A stretch of 64,000 nucleotides of DNA, taken from contig CAUEEP010000742.1 of assembly GCA_958450365.1 (NCBI GenBank), forward strand, positions 2,462,501-2,526,500. The letters run 5' to 3'. Both the position numbers and the translations under genes were made by a program. Under the pieces are notes generated by a model. That model saw only the letters and a program-made list of their open reading frames with translations, was not told the origin of the DNA and did not search any database. This document shows positions 43,681 to 56,277 of the stretch, piece after piece. This DNA comes from Mesorhabditis belari. Its lineage: Eukaryota > Nematoda > Chromadorea > Rhabditida > Rhabditidae. Numbering within the stretch: position 1 is the first letter of the stretch; every line of letters starts with the position of its first letter.

Positions 43681-46600
43681 AAAGTGAATCAAATGAAATG
43701 AGAATTAAGTAGTAAAGATAGATTACGATAGTTTTTTCTATGATTAAACACTTTCTTAAAAAAGATCATTAGAAAATCGCTTGGAAAATCACACTTAGCA
43801 ATTGAAATCACTGAAAAAAACGAATATTACATCGAATGATTCGATTTTTCTTGATGCAACTTATCTAACTCTTTATCTACTATCGAGAAATTGTAAATCC
43901 CTTTTGGGAGTTGCAAAAAGAAAAAATTGAATAAATCTCTGAAATGGTTCGAACTTTTTGAGCTCGACTTTCTCTTCTTTTCTTTGAGAATTCGAAACTA
44001 TGAAAAAAAAAAAGAAAACCTGTACTTCTGCAGTTGAAAAAATTGCCTAAAACTCTCCTTTTTCCCTTCCGAAACAACTCAACTAACAATTTTCAATCAT
44101 TTTCCCCATTTACAATTGCCATTTTCATTTTCAATGCCAATTTTCTTGGAAAATTTTCCCTTCGCCCTCACAAATTGGGGCTCTTTTATGAAAAAATTTT
44201 TTTGAGAAATCATTTTCTGACACATTTAACGCCCACGATTTAACCATTTCAGTAATTTGAGATTTTGCGAAAGTGATCACAATTGTGTGAACAAGAGCAC
44301 TAGCGTCTGTTTATTTGGAGTTTAGTGAACGAGAAGAGGAGTTGCATCGTAACAGTCAACGACAATAGCCATTTCAGTAAGATATGATTTCGAGAAAGTG
44401 ATCAAAATTATGCTAACAAGAGCACTAGCGTCTGTTTATTTGGAGTTTAGTGAACCATAAGTCGATTTTCTTTCCCCATCTTTTGAGAAATCATCTGGTG
44501 ACACATTTGAAACCCACGATTTAACCATTTCACCAAGATACGATTTCGAAATTGTGCTAACAAGAGCACTGGCGTTTCTTTATTTGGAGTTTAGTGAACG
44601 AGAAGTGGACTTGCATTGGAAAAGTCAACGACAACAGTCTCGATCAACGATCAAGATCTGGTAAAAACCTTACTAGCTCTAGTCTGACTTACAAGACGTC
44701 AAATCTTTGGAATCTTGACGTCAGATCGTCAGATCTTGTCCTTGGTACTCAACCAGTTGAACACTAAGCCCAAAACAAAAGAAAGAACACATTTAGTCAT
44801 TTTACGGCCAGCCTAACCAAATCCGAAGTAAAGTAAAGACAAAGGCAAGGCTTGATTTAGCTTTAGCACTTTCTGATTTCCACTACTAACCCTTGGAAAA
44901 TCTTGGACTCACCGAATTCCTAGATTCAAAGCCTTCACTAAGGATTTTCTAATTCATTGCAAAATTTGAGATAGAGATCTTTCAATCATCATCATCTTTT
45001 TCATCATTTCAAAGACTAGAGTGTTTCTTCAGCTCCCTTCGGTGTTTCTTCAGCTTCCCGTCCACAATTTCTCACACCCAAATTATTTTTTCCCTTTTTT
45101 TTCCCCACTGAACACCACGCGAAAGAAATTGAGCTTCTTTTCATTTGGAAATTCATTGGGGAGCTTCTTTTACAAAATCCCCCCCCCCCTTGACCCTGGA
45201 ATTAATTCTCCAATTTGCGTCTTCAATTTCCTTTCTCCCAGCTATCAGATGAGAAGGAACGGTCAACTTTACATACATATTCTTCACCTTTTCTCTTTAA
45301 AACTAAGTTATTTTCAATTCAATTTTTCCATTTCCCCGATTCTTTTTGATCTCTGGCTTCCTTGTTTACAAAAATAACTTATTTTCAGAAATTCAGAAAT
45401 ACAGAAGACTTTACAGGTACCAATTTGCAAAACATTTAAAAAAAAACTTTTGAAAGACTTCAAAAACAAATTTTCAATTAAGGATTTTTTAAAAAGTTTT
45501 GTCTAAAGATTGGCTCTTGTTTTGAGTCGAATGATGTGATGGAAATGGAAATGGAAATGGAAATGGAATGGAAATGGAAATGGAATGGAAATGGAAATGG
45601 AAAGGAAATCGGCTTTTGATCCGCAAAACTTTTCGTAATTTCGTAACATCAAATAAATCAGCAAATGGAAATCAATTCGTCATGTTGCCTATCGGTTAAA
45701 AATGGTTAAAACCGGTTAAAAACTGGTTAAAGTTATCAAATAATTCAGATTATTTCATAGTTTTCATCGAGATTTCATGGAAAAGCAAGAAAAGGTTCCC
45801 CTTTTCCGCAACAAATTTAATTTCACCGTCTTCCGGGAATCACAAATTCTCACCCGTCATTCTTGATTCATAAATTGGAGTTATTAAGGCAAAAAAAATG
45901 AGCTCTTTTGCTGCTAAAATGATTGAAACGAATTTGGAATACACTTTTCCTACTATTGAGAGCTTTTTCCCCCTAAAATCACCTGTAACGCCTGCAAAAC
46001 TTTTCCCTTTTCCCTTTATTTCAAAAAATGACATTTATACATAGTATTCTTGCTCTTTTTCTTTCTCTACATTTCTTTCTTGCATTGTGCACGTGAAATC
46101 TATGCAAACTCATCCCTCCTTGTGCACTCGTTTCTCTATTTCATTTGCAATAATGCTTTGCTTTTATAAGGAGTAGTGGAACAACTGAAGCATCGACAAG
46201 GAACAAATTGTTTTCTTTGACTTTAAAAGCTTTTGATTGCTGAAAGATAGGAAACAAATATTTGTTAAAATAGCGAAACGAAATTTGTTTAGATAGGGAA
46301 CCAAATTTGTCAAGATAGGGAACCAAATCTGTTAAAATTTACTTAAATGATTCGCATTTCTCTGTTCTATCTTTGACCTTTCATCGTTTCATCGAAACTT
46401 TAAAATTTTTGTAGCGAATTTCAAGATAACTTGTAATTTGAAGTTGAAATTTTTCATTTCAAGCTGAAATTGCCGGCTTTAACATCGGGGTTTTTTCGCC
46501 GAATTGCATACGCTTTTCATTTACCGTAAACACATGATGTGATTCATTTTCAAATCTTAAACCATTAAATTCGAATTTAGAAGAAAACTCGACAATTTCT

Positions 46601-48230
46601 TCCTTCACACATAGCGAGCTTGTGATCATCTTCGACACTTTCAAATAAACTATATATATCTAAGTGTATTGCTAAATATCAAATGCTTATTTTAGCCGTA
46701 TAAACGTTATTGCTTTCATTATTTACTGCCATTAATCCCCCATCCGACTCATCACAATTTCGTGGATTCCCCGAAAATCTCTTCTTTCTACTTTCCCTAT
46801 ATTCTTTTCCAATTCTTTTCCAATTCTTTTTTGCAATCAGATTGACTTTTAACGGGTTTCCCTTTTCTATCAGAGAAGGGTTATTGCTTTCGTCTTTCAG
46901 AAATCATTAGTAACAAGATCAGGGATCTCTTTTTTTTGTTTCTCTTTCTTTGACTCATTTCTTCTCATTTTAGAATCATTTTATAGCTTTTACCTCTGTT
47001 TTTTATCAATTAGAGTAAGGTGAAAGACTTCGTGTTGGCTTTGAGCTTGGACCAAGTCTAAATAAATGCTCTAGAATTGATCAGATCAAACCAGAAGAGA
47101 CAAGGCCATATTTTTTGGATGTTCGTATAACAATTTAGTGCCAAGTCTTGCAGCCCTCGATCAGATGAATTCAAAGAAAATTGCCCAAACATGATTGAAT
47201 TGATTCATCAAAAATTGCCCAAACATATACAAGCCACGGAATAAACTTTGAGCCAATCTTAAAAGGGAAGATCAACTGGATAGGCTGACCAAATGACAAT
47301 GAGCCATAGAGCTATCGACGCAGAATTTTACGCTGAATTCGAATCTGCTTTCCGTTTTTGCTATGGAGCCCTCGGTCAAAAGTTATAAGGATGTAAAGTT
47401 TTGTATGGAATTTTAAAAATCATCCCTCGAGTTTAACAGCAGATTTCCTAGAGATATGAAAGAGCAGCAGTGGTTAGCAAGTGGTAGTCAATTAGAATAA
47501 AGAGGCAAACCCTCTCGGGTTCGAGTCCACAGTTTTCCCTTTTTTTGCTTTTTTAAAGGTAATTACTCTCCATTTAAAATACAAGTCTTTTTCAAAGAGC
47601 TTTTCATAAAAATGTTTACTTTTAACTACTTTTAACTATTAACATTGGTTGGGAAGGCACTTTTTCTAGGATAGTTTTATGCGTAGATTCTGAGAAACAT
47701 AACGAGAGCTTGGGAAAAGGCGTTCTAAGCCTCCAAAGTGGTTCTAAGGCTCCAAAGTGGTTTTAAGTCGAGTTCCGGGAGCTCTAAAGTGCCTATCCAG
47801 CTGTTAGTTTCATTTCATTTTGCAAGTTTCGTATTTTCCAATTTTTGTAGCCTTATAAACTTTGGGTTTTAGCTCAAATTCCAAATAAAAACCCCAAAAA
47901 AAGGATTTTTTTTTTCTAATTACGCCCGTCATTGTGCGTCATTTTTTTTCCAATCGTAAATCATTTTTTGCGAGACAATTTTTGCATCAAATGCTTTTTT
48001 TTTATTTGTTTCTTTTACGCAAAATACAATTCCTCACCTTTTCCCATTGACCCATTTTCCCTTTTTGCTGTCCAGTGTCTTTTTGCTGCATTTTTAAACA
48101 TCACTCAAATCAAATTAACTCCAAATTTTTCTGAAAATTTATTTCCAAATCAATTCTTAATTCCACTCAATTCTACGCAAATTTCCCCACTTTTCATGAT
48201 TCGTTTGAGAACGAACGAACCATTTCAACT
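43681..48230. other. Intergenic stretch, no supported gene
   Basis: About 4.5 kb. It contains a three-copy repeat at 44240-44640, a GGAAAT/GGAATGGAAAT array at 45539-45606, GGTTAAAA repeats at 45696-45730 and a tRNA-like fragment near 47465-47530 (ends CGGGTTCGAGTCC). Open frames are in low-complexity S/F-rich sequence and lack splice context. Confidence 0.5.
44240..44640. repeat. Three diverged copies of a ~130-bp block
   Basis: Copies start near 44243, 44372 and 44526. Each has TTAACCATTTCA or CCATTTCA, then GATTTCGA/GATTTTGCGA, then AACAAGAGCACT(A/G)GCGT and TTTATTTGGAGTTTAGTGAA. Copies 1 and 3 continue with CGAGAAG...TTGCAT...AGTCAACGACAA, which copy 2 lacks. No protein reading is shared. 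Confidence 0.85.
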
Positions 48231-48516
48231 ACCGTAAATACTGTAATAGTACCCCACCGCCCTCGTACAGTCGCGTAGTCTCAGTCTCAGTCGCGTAGTT
48301 TTTAGTATTTCATTTTTTTCAAAGCGCCCGTACTTTCAAAAAAATGTGTCTTTGGTATCAAAAAATAGCCCTGAATTTCAGCTATTTTTTGGTACCTAAG
48401 CGAGCATTGTAGCATAAACCAGTGTCGAGGAAAACCTCGTTCGGCTAGAGTTCAAAGCACTACGCAACACTCCGCACCGTCAATATGGGGGTGGGCACTA
48501 TTACAGTATTTACGGG
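48231..48516 (+). mobile_element. MITE with CCGTAAATACTGTAATAG termini, copy 1
   Basis: About 285 bp with terminal inverted repeats CCGTAAATACTGTAATAGTA and, at the right, ACTATTACAGTATTTACGG. The middle carries a hairpin made of GGTATCAAAAAATAG, a short CCCTGAATTTCAG spacer and CTATTTTTTGGTACC. An opposite-orientation copy sits in an intron of the TRPV gene at 56817-57081. No coding capacity. Confidence 0.9.
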
Positions 48517-49500
48517 GTATGTCATTCTCAAAAGAAAAGCCCAAATTTTTGTACTCTTAGATACAAATTTTTGTTCGTTTTTCCTAGAACTATATAGAGC
48601 TTTGGGCTCAAAGTAAATTTATAATTCTGATGCTTAAAAATAGCTCAAAAGATTTTCAGTAATTCAGTAATTGCTTTGATTGACTCATTTACTTTGGCGC
48701 TTGCCGAAAGGCTGGCCTAACTGGTTTAGCTTAGCTGGCTTAGCTTAGCTTAGCTGGCTTAACTTAATTTAGCTTAGCTGGCTTAGCTTAGCTTAGCTGG
48801 CTTAACTTAACTTAGCTTAGCTTAGCTTAACTTAACTTAACTTAACTTACTTAACTTAACTTAGCTTAGCTTAGCGATTCATTTGTGTTTACCTCAAAAG
48901 TTTCATGAAATCCATGAAAAATTTGCTAAATTATTCGAAATTTCTTCCTTTTCTTCCTTTTCTTCAATCTTTCAAAGAACGAATAAAAAATTTGCCCGCT
49001 TTTCACACCCAAATCTTCATTTATTTATCTTAGGATTAAGTTTTCATTCAAATTTCTTTTTGCAAAAGAACACCCAGTCTTATGATTGAATATCTTTTAT
49101 CTTATTATCTCATCTTTTTTTTTTCGTATAAATTCACTTTCATTCTTGAATCGGATTAAGTGTCATTTGTTTACTTCCAAATTTTTTCTATTTTTTTTAT
49201 TTTTTTCGTTTTTTTCGTTTTCCAGGGTTTTGTGGGTGGCCCAGTCATAAACGCGATGAAAAGAGATTAAAAAGACGCATCTTTTTCATGAGATTTACAA
49301 CCTACAAGATTTGCAAACGTAGATAAACACTTTGACCAAATTTTTCCTATATTTTCTTGTGTTTTCTTTGTGTTCTGGATTTCACATTACTTTTTGGATT
49401 ATGTTGAATTGTCGAAATTTTCAGATCAATGCTTTTCTTCTAAACCTAAATCCGATTGATTCTTCGATTTGTTCTGTTCGTCGAAATCCATTCTTCTACA
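48517..49500. other. Region upstream of the GPCR gene, with a TTAGCT-type array
   Basis: A tandem array of TTAGCTTAGCTGGC and AACTTAACTT units occupies about 48723-48872. No gene is supported; an acceptor-like TTTTCAG near 49424 may be the trans-splice or 5' UTR splice site for the receptor gene starting at 49501. Confidence 0.55.
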
Positions 49501-51669
49501 ATGATCGCCTGTCCAAATGACGCGAGACTCTTCGATTTCAACGACAACACCACTCAAGAGATCATCGCCAATTTGAAAGTCTTTCAGAGGTAAAAACAGT
49601 TGAGATTTATACGAAATCAAGTGCTATTCTAAAGTAAACTCAACTAAAACTAAGCAATCTTTCTTTAGAATCTATCACAAATTCCTTCTTTAGATTCTAC
49701 GCTCCAATCCACGGTTATGTGTGCGTGGCGCTATGCGTCTTCGGCATTCTCACCAATCTCGTCCATGTCGCCGTGCTGAGCAGGTGAGTGAAAGCCTTTA
49801 GTTTCTTCTTCATCAACCATTTTCTATTTTAGGCCCTCAATGCGATCATCGGCTGTGAATTGTCTCCTCACCGCCGTTGCTATCTGCGATCTCGGCACAA
49901 TGGGCACATATCTCATCTATATTGTGCACTTCGTTGTATTCCGCCATGATAAATGGTATGTTTATTGAACTCTTTATCATATATCCTTACAAAAAAAAAG
50001 TGTAAAAATCATGTGCTGATATCACTTGTAAGTCTAAACTTTGTTTGTTCAAAACCAGGAACTGATCTTTGTCTTTGTCTCAAGGAAAACTAAACTCTTT
50101 GAAGCCATAGTTTTTAAATCTTTGTAAAACCCGGAAACTTTTCTTGCATGGACTGAAAAAAATGAGAAACCTTAAGCAAAACCTTGAAACTAATTATCTC
50201 ATTGATTTTCTAGCAACCCAACTTTCACTCATGGTTGGATGCAATTCTTGCTATGGCATGTCGTCCTCTCAATCACTCTCCATTCGACTTCACTTTGGTT
50301 GGCAGTAGCGATGGCTTTCGTGCGCAGGATGACGCTCAGAGTGGCACGGTTGAATAGGTGAGAAAGAGATTCGAATCTAGATAACTTGTACAAATCATTT
50401 CAGCAAATGGCAACGCCCAGGCATCGCTTGGAAAGTCTCTCTCGTCGTTTACGCGTCTGTTTTCCTGCTTTGCGCCCCAAATATGCTTGTGCACGATATT
50501 GCAGGTAATTTGGGAGAAAGTTGAGCCAAGTTTTAATGTAAAAGAAAGCTTAGATTTGTTTTTTAAAAAAAAATCGTTTTAGAATACACACATGCCGTTT
50601 GGCGACCATCGCAAAATTGCAATTATCCAGTGAATTACACTGAGAAAATCTACACATTTTCGGTGAGTGAAGAAAGATTTCAAATCATTTTCAATTTGAT
50701 AATTTCAATTCTTAGATCTCTCGCGTTGCCACAGCGAACAATTGCCGAATTTTCAAGGCAAATATTTGGATGATTGGAATCGTTTTCAAGGTAAATATTA
50801 AGAACTTGATTTTCATAAAATAAAATTCAGGTTATCCCGTGCATTCTTCTCTTGTTTCTTTCAATTGGATTGATGATGAAGCTGAGAGATGCTGAGCGAA
50901 ATCGACGAAAGTTAACGAGTTGCAGCAGCAATTCTTCATATGCAACGAGTAAACAGTGAGTTTTCTTTTGACTCAATTATCTAATTTCATCAAAACAAAA
51001 TCAAAATCATCAACAATCATATTCCTAGATCCACGAAAACCGATCGAACAACGCTGATGTTGGTGGTGATCCTAATCGTCTTTCTGATCACTGAACTCCC
51101 GCAAGGAATCATCTCAATCCTTTGTGCCATTTATACAGCCGATGTCCACAATTATCTCTACTACTATTTGGGTGATGTACTCGATTTGTTATCCCTTCTC
51201 AACTCTTCCGTCAACTTTGTTCTTTACTGCATCATGTCGTCAAGGTGAGAAAATGATAGCATTTTTTTTAAATATCATTATCTTTCAGATATCGTAAGAC
51301 TTTCTGGACGGTTGTCCTCCCTTCTTCCATTTACAAACGAATGTGGCAAAATCGGAACGCGTCACAGACGTTCAATATGGTTTCGCGAAAAGCCAGCCGA
51401 AAAAGTGTTCTCAGTCCGGAAAGGTGAAGATTTTACTGTAAAAAGCTCAACGAGAAAGGGCAATGCTTAAGTCGAATTTACAAAGCTATTGTACTTTATG
51501 CAAAATAGTCGGAACCCAACAGCTTTGGCACAAATTTATCCACATAATTTTCAGACAAAACCGTGACTACACTCTTTTACCGACCACAGAGTTGCAATGT
51601 CCATCGACGCCTGGCTCACTCCGATCGAATACTGATTCGTCTAGTTCTCCAAAAATCGAGCACTTATAA
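49501..51669 (+). CDS. Neuropeptide-type GPCR, DMSR/Srw-like
   Basis: A seven-transmembrane receptor spread over about eleven exons. It starts [20 protein letters not shown] with an extracellular N-glycosylation site (NDNT). TM1 is [20 protein letters not shown], with the conserved N in GILTN. TM2 is near [22 protein letters not shown]3 near [24 protein letters not shown] replaces DRY. TM4 is [18 protein letters not shown]5 [22 protein letters not shown]6 [20 protein letters not shown], and TM7 [16 protein letters not shown] in place of NPxxY. These variants are typical of nematode DMSR (myosuppressin-receptor-like) and Srw receptors, which bind FMRFamide-like peptides. A Ser-rich tail ends [12 protein letters not shown] 51667-51669. 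The exact ligand cannot be told. Confidence 0.85.
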
Positions 51670-52108
51670 GCCTGTCAGTGTTAGATCTCGAAATTTCTTT
51701 GTCCATAATTGTATTGCATCCAAGCTTCGCTAAATGATTTCTTGATTTTCTAACAATCCAAATTCATAAGCTACCCTAGTTATTGTATAGTTTTTTTTTA
51801 TTAATAAGTCAGTTTAAGTTAGAGTCTAGATTTCAATGCAAACTTTTTATTCTTATCTGGTCCAAACCTCGTGTGTCACTTTACGGGTTTCTCATTGTTG
51901 TTTTTTTTTTTTCGATTTTTTTTACTTGTTTGGTTAATTGATTTGAATACGTGTACTTTCTCTTGATGCATAAATTTCTTTTTGAAAATTACATTTAACA
52001 ACAAAAAAACAGATAGAAATTGTGATGTGCAAACCAATTTAGCAAACAACAACTCACAATCAACATTTGTACCAATAAAATTGAAGAAAATTTGATGAAT
52101 TCTTCAAT
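51670..52108. other. Convergent 3' region between the GPCR and galactose mutarotase genes
   Basis: T-rich 3' sequence shared by two genes ending toward each other. AATAAA at 52074-52079 is in the plus orientation and could end the GPCR transcript very close to the mutarotase stop, so the two 3' UTRs may overlap. Confidence 0.55.
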
Positions 52109-53981
52109 TCACTTCAATTTTTGAGTGAATCCTGAGATTTCACTTGTATTCAAATGGCCGAATCCGTAAACGATCTCTCGGCTAAACACCTCACCTTTCT
52201 CGACACGAATTGATGGGAATTTTGGCTAAGAAATTATTTATTTGGACTACAGTAAATGGGAATTTGAAAAGTCACCTCATTAACAGCATTCGTGTACCCT
52301 TGACATTCGATGGCTATACCCGAGTTTGGCTTGTAGATTTTACCACCTTTTCCCTGAAAGAGATTGAAATTTAAGTGATTTGGCTTTACTTGATTGGCTT
52401 TACTTGATTGGTTTTACTTGATTGGTTTTACTTGATTGGCTTTACTTGATTCCCCCCCCCCCGAAGAATCTATTTTCAGAGATCTATTTTTAACATCTTA
52501 CCATCGTGCTCGTCACATATTCCCCAGCGTAAACGTGAGCAATCGGATAATTCGTCAACATCTCCATCATGATTCCCGACTTCTCCGAGGCAAGCCTGCA
52601 AAATCGATTCGCTTACACATAAAGATTATACAGACTAGTGAACTTACAATATATTGACAGATCTCTGATGTTTAACATCACTCAGAATATAATCATTATC
52701 GACTCGTCCAATCCCATCACTTTCCAAAAGAGTGCCCAACTTTTTAGCGCTTCGAAAATCGAACTTTGTTCCCTCGACAGATAGGATTTCTCCTAGAAAG
52801 ATCAAACTTTACAACAGTATACCATATTTTCTGTGCATAAACGCTAGGAATCAGAATCCTAACCTGTTGGAACCTTTGTTGCATCTGTGGGTAGATACGA
52901 GTCAGCACGAATCTCCAATAGATGCTCATTGATTGTTTCCTGAAACGAAATACTCCGCTTATAAGTACTTTATGCGATTAGTTATCTGAAATAAGTCTTT
53001 TTTTAATGTACTTTCTGATTAAAATCTGTACTTTCTCCTTGTGATTAAAGCGCAAAGCTCACTCACATCTCCATCGAGATTCCAATAGGTGTGATTCGTC
53101 AAGTTGAGCACGGAGTCCTCAGTGCAAATCCCAGTGTACTCAATTATCAACTGGTTCATGTCATTCAATGTATAGGTGCACTGGAAATTGTTTTTCTTTG
53201 ATATCTTTGATATTTTTGATATTTTTGATATCTTTAATATCTTTAATATCTTTGACATCTTTAATATCTTTGATATCTTTAATATCTTTAATATCTTTAA
53301 TATCGTTGTATCTTTAATATATCGTTGTATCTTTCATAATTATAAAAAGCTTTCAAAATGATTTTTTTGATAGATCATTAATGCCAATCATAATGGACAA
53401 AGTGAAGAAGAGCCGAAAGATCTCTGCTCACTCACATCAATCTTCGCATCACCCGGATACCCATCCTCATCGTTTTTCATAATCACTCGAAAGGTGACCG
53501 AAGTGTCCGACCGACGAGCCACTTCCCAATCTCTCTAAAAATCACTTTCTGTGATTTAAATTGATCCTAAAGATATTTGACAAAGAAATGAAATGTACAA
53601 GAGATAAGCTGAGAAAACAGACACAATATTACTCAATTCTCACCAATCCACACCCTTTCCCTCCACCATGCAAATGGTTTGGCTCTCGATTTATGTCCAA
53701 CTGATAAAACCGTCCGTTCAACTCGAAACGTCCATTCCGAATTCGATTGCAAACCCGGCCAACCGTTTGCCCCATGAAGAAACGATCGGCTAGGTAACCT
53801 AAAATCGATTGGGTAATGGGAATGTTTTGATTTGTAACTGACCCTCTAAATTATCGAAACCGAGCGTCAAATCCCTTACATGTCCGTCACGATCCGGGAA
53901 ATGGACACTCTGCAGAATTGCTCCTCTCGACATGACAACGACACGTAATCCTTTCTCGTTAATCAACTCGATTATCGACAT
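52109..53981 (-). CDS. Aldose 1-epimerase (galactose mutarotase)
   Basis: Interconverts alpha and beta forms of galactose and glucose for the Leloir pathway; cytosolic. The ATG at 53981-53979 gives MSIIELINEKGLRVVVMSRG, two bases after a TTACTTAG acceptor. Exons follow with GFDNLEG, YLADRFFMGQTVGRVCNRIR, EPNHLHGGGKG (substrate histidine), EDGYPGD, LNLTNHTYWNLDGD (catalytic histidine), ADSYLPTD, and VDNDYIL. A later exon has SGIAIECQGYTNAVNEP, with the catalytic glutamate in the position of the human LETQNWPDAVN. The last exon ends FGHLNTSEISGFTQKLK with TGA 52109-52111, a tail longer than in human GALM. One intron (53180-53345) is mostly an ATCTTTGAT-type tandem array. The assignment is firm at family level. 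Confidence 0.93.
53200..53335. repeat. ATCTTTGAT/ATCTTTAAT tandem array in a mutarotase intron
   Basis: About fourteen 9-bp units inside the intron upstream (in gene sense) of the exon ending LDGD/CTYTLNDM. Yields artificial IFDIFNIF and KISKISK peptides. Confidence 0.85.
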
Positions 53982-54815
53982 TTCTAAGTAATAAAGTAGT
54001 AAAGATAGTATTTTGAAAGTAAAAGAAATAAAAGAAATAAACACAGTTATCTAAATCAATAAAATTCATTTAATAGATTAACATTTAAATATTTAAAATA
54101 AAGAAAATTATAGAAAATTGAGTTTGGAATGTGTTGAGCAGATCATTTAAAGATTTAGATGAGGAAATTGTTGAGAGAAAAAAGCATAGAAACAATTGAA
54201 GATTTTTTTGCTAATAGCAATCATATAAAAAGATACATTGAAAATCGATCATTTTTGGTAATAAAAAATAAAATTGTATTAAAGATTTAAAAGCCATTTT
54301 CAAAAGCTGAGAAATAAATCAAAAAATATTGTGCTATTGATTTATTTTCCCGCAAAAAGTACACTTGTTTTTATTATTTTGTCTGTGTGTGAATACTTTC
54401 TGCAGTCTGCAGAGAGTGTTCCAATTTTTCTTCTTGCTTTTCTTCTTTCTTTTCCTCTTGCTTTTCCTCTTGCATTTCTTCTTTCTTTTCTTTCTTTTCC
54501 TCTTTCTTTTTCTTCTTTCTTTTCTTCTTTCTCTCTTCTCCCCTTTTTCGTAGAAAGAGATAGGAAATCCTCCAATTGATAGGAAATCAGAGAAAAGAGT
54601 AAACAAAATGTTCGCCTTGTCCGATTGCTTAGTTTGATTGTTGGCAATTTGTGAAAATGCATAGTACTAGCAATTTAACAGCACTGAAAAGGAATTTTAC
54701 TTTAAGAATTTACTCAAGCAGATCACTGTTGAAATAGATCACTTACGGGAGCCGAAAATCAAAGTTAAGCCAATTAAATCCGAGTTCAAATTGATAGAAC
54801 TCATGAAAATGAATA

Positions 54816-55000
54816 GCTGCAATCGATTCGTCGACCTCGAAAACCCCCGGGAAAAATTTGCAGCTAAATTTCTTCTTTCTATACCATTTACAAAGGAAAA
54901 GAAGAATCTCTTTGTGACTGACGAAATGTTCTTTGTGCGCGAGCACAATCGCTCTCCATCTGGCAAACCGCCCTGGTATAAGCTTAGAGAATCCCTGAAA
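54816..55000 (+). repeat. FFVR-repeat family, copy C (longest)
   Basis: An 85-codon frame (54791-55048) reads CNRFVDLENPREKFAAKF, then TDEMFFVREHNRSPSGKPPW and YKLRESLKDQ. It shares both the upstream block (ATCGATTCGTCGACCTCGAA, AACCCCCGGGA) and the core with copy A. It could be an exon or a relic of a repeated gene. I know no protein family with this sequence. Confidence 0.7.
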
Positions 55001-55375
55001 GATCAGACAACTTCTTATCATCCTTTACCCTTCCTCCTTTTTGTCTAACATCATCTGGAAATCAGTTTTTCTCCCCAACCGTTCGACCCGTGCGCAATAC
55101 ATAAACCAATTACAGACGGGGAAACGAAAAGAAAAACGGGGGACATTCAATTTGTAGGCAAAAATTGGACCCATTTCTTCTCAAGCGTTTACTAATAAAA
55201 GAAAAGTCCCGATTTTTAATCCCAATCCCGGAAAACAACGCTTTCTGAACTCAAATTTTAATCAATATTTGTTCTTTTATTTTGAAACTTTTGAAGTGTT
55301 CATCCCTTGAAATCCATTCTCGAAAACTATCATAATTTTATCTCTATTTTTTTTTACCTAATCTATCCTATCCAT

Positions 55376-55432
55376 CTATTCTTTGTGCGCGAGCACAATC
55401 GCGCTCCATCTGGCAAACCATCCTGGTATGTG
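55376..55432 (+). repeat. FFVR-repeat family, copy D
   Basis: Reads FFVREHNRAPSGKPSWYVVR. It keeps the E-variant of copy C and has a single S-to-A change in the core. GGTATGTG directly after the core could act as a 5' splice site. About 400 bp from copy C, so C and D may be a local duplication. Confidence 0.75.
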
Positions 55433-56277
55433 GTGAGGAATAGCTTCCTAATTAGCTTCCTCCTCTTTCTAACATCATATTCAAATAAAGCCTCTATATC
55501 TCTCGATATCGTTTCTAAATCCACACAGAATTCGACCAAAATGTAAATAGTTTTTTGGCTAAATAGAGATACGATTGTTTTAAGTTTTAAGGAAAACAAT
55601 AGTCTTTTAAAAGAGTTTTTAAAAAACAATAGCCTCTAAAGATGATGGTTATCGTAGGTTTTTAAACCAATTTTTATCTTTTATCTTTTATCTTTTATCT
55701 TTTATCTTTTCTCCAAAACACAATCACCTATGACATTGGCATTTTTTTCTTTCTTTCTTTCTTTCTTTCATTCACTCCTAGAAAACCCATTCAAAATTAT
55801 TTCCCTGAATCACATTTTTTTTGAAAGCATTCTATGAGATTTTGATTCCTTCGAAAATTTCCACTACATCGCCTTCATTCTCCTTCTTTTTTTACAATTT
55901 CCTCTTCCCCCCCTCGACACGCGATTTTTGTAGGAAAAAAAATCTCCTTGAACACCCAATAATTTATGATTTTTTTTCTTGGCCAATTCCGTTTCTAATC
56001 TTTTAAGATCAACGCTATTTCTTTGAAAATTACCTTTTTTTTATCTTTAGCGCTAAATTTGCGACTTTTCGGGTGACCCCAGCAACGAGAACAGGTGCAA
56101 AAATGGCCCAAATAGGTCGGTGATTTTGGAAAACTTCTACGAGTTGATCGCTTTTTTTCTCTACTATCATAAGCTTTTGTGAAAACCAGCTTTAACAAGT
56201 TCAACATTTCAACATTTTCATTTTAGACTTTGATCACTTGATGACTTTTTGAGAAACTAACGTTTGCTTTGAAGAGA

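Larger units (their letters stand above)
53982..56277. other. Intergenic region between mutarotase and TRPV genes
   Basis: Divergent promoters of the mutarotase and the TRPV channel should lie at its two ends. Contents: a TTTCTTCTTTCTTTTCCTCT-type pyrimidine tract at 54425-54545, FFVR-repeat copies C and D, a TTTTATC array at 55677-55707, and a TTTC run at 55748-55768. An acceptor (CATTTTAG) near 56226 is the likely trans-splice site for the TRPV mRNA. Confidence 0.55.

Noticed and set aside
47465..47530. tRNA-like fragment ending CGGGTTCGAGTCC
   Set aside because: B-box present but no pairing acceptor stem or anticodon arm; probably a pseudogene fragment.
54334..54662. Lys/Arg/Glu-rich minus-strand frames
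   Set aside because: Translation of a TTTCTTCTTT pyrimidine tract; compositional artefact.
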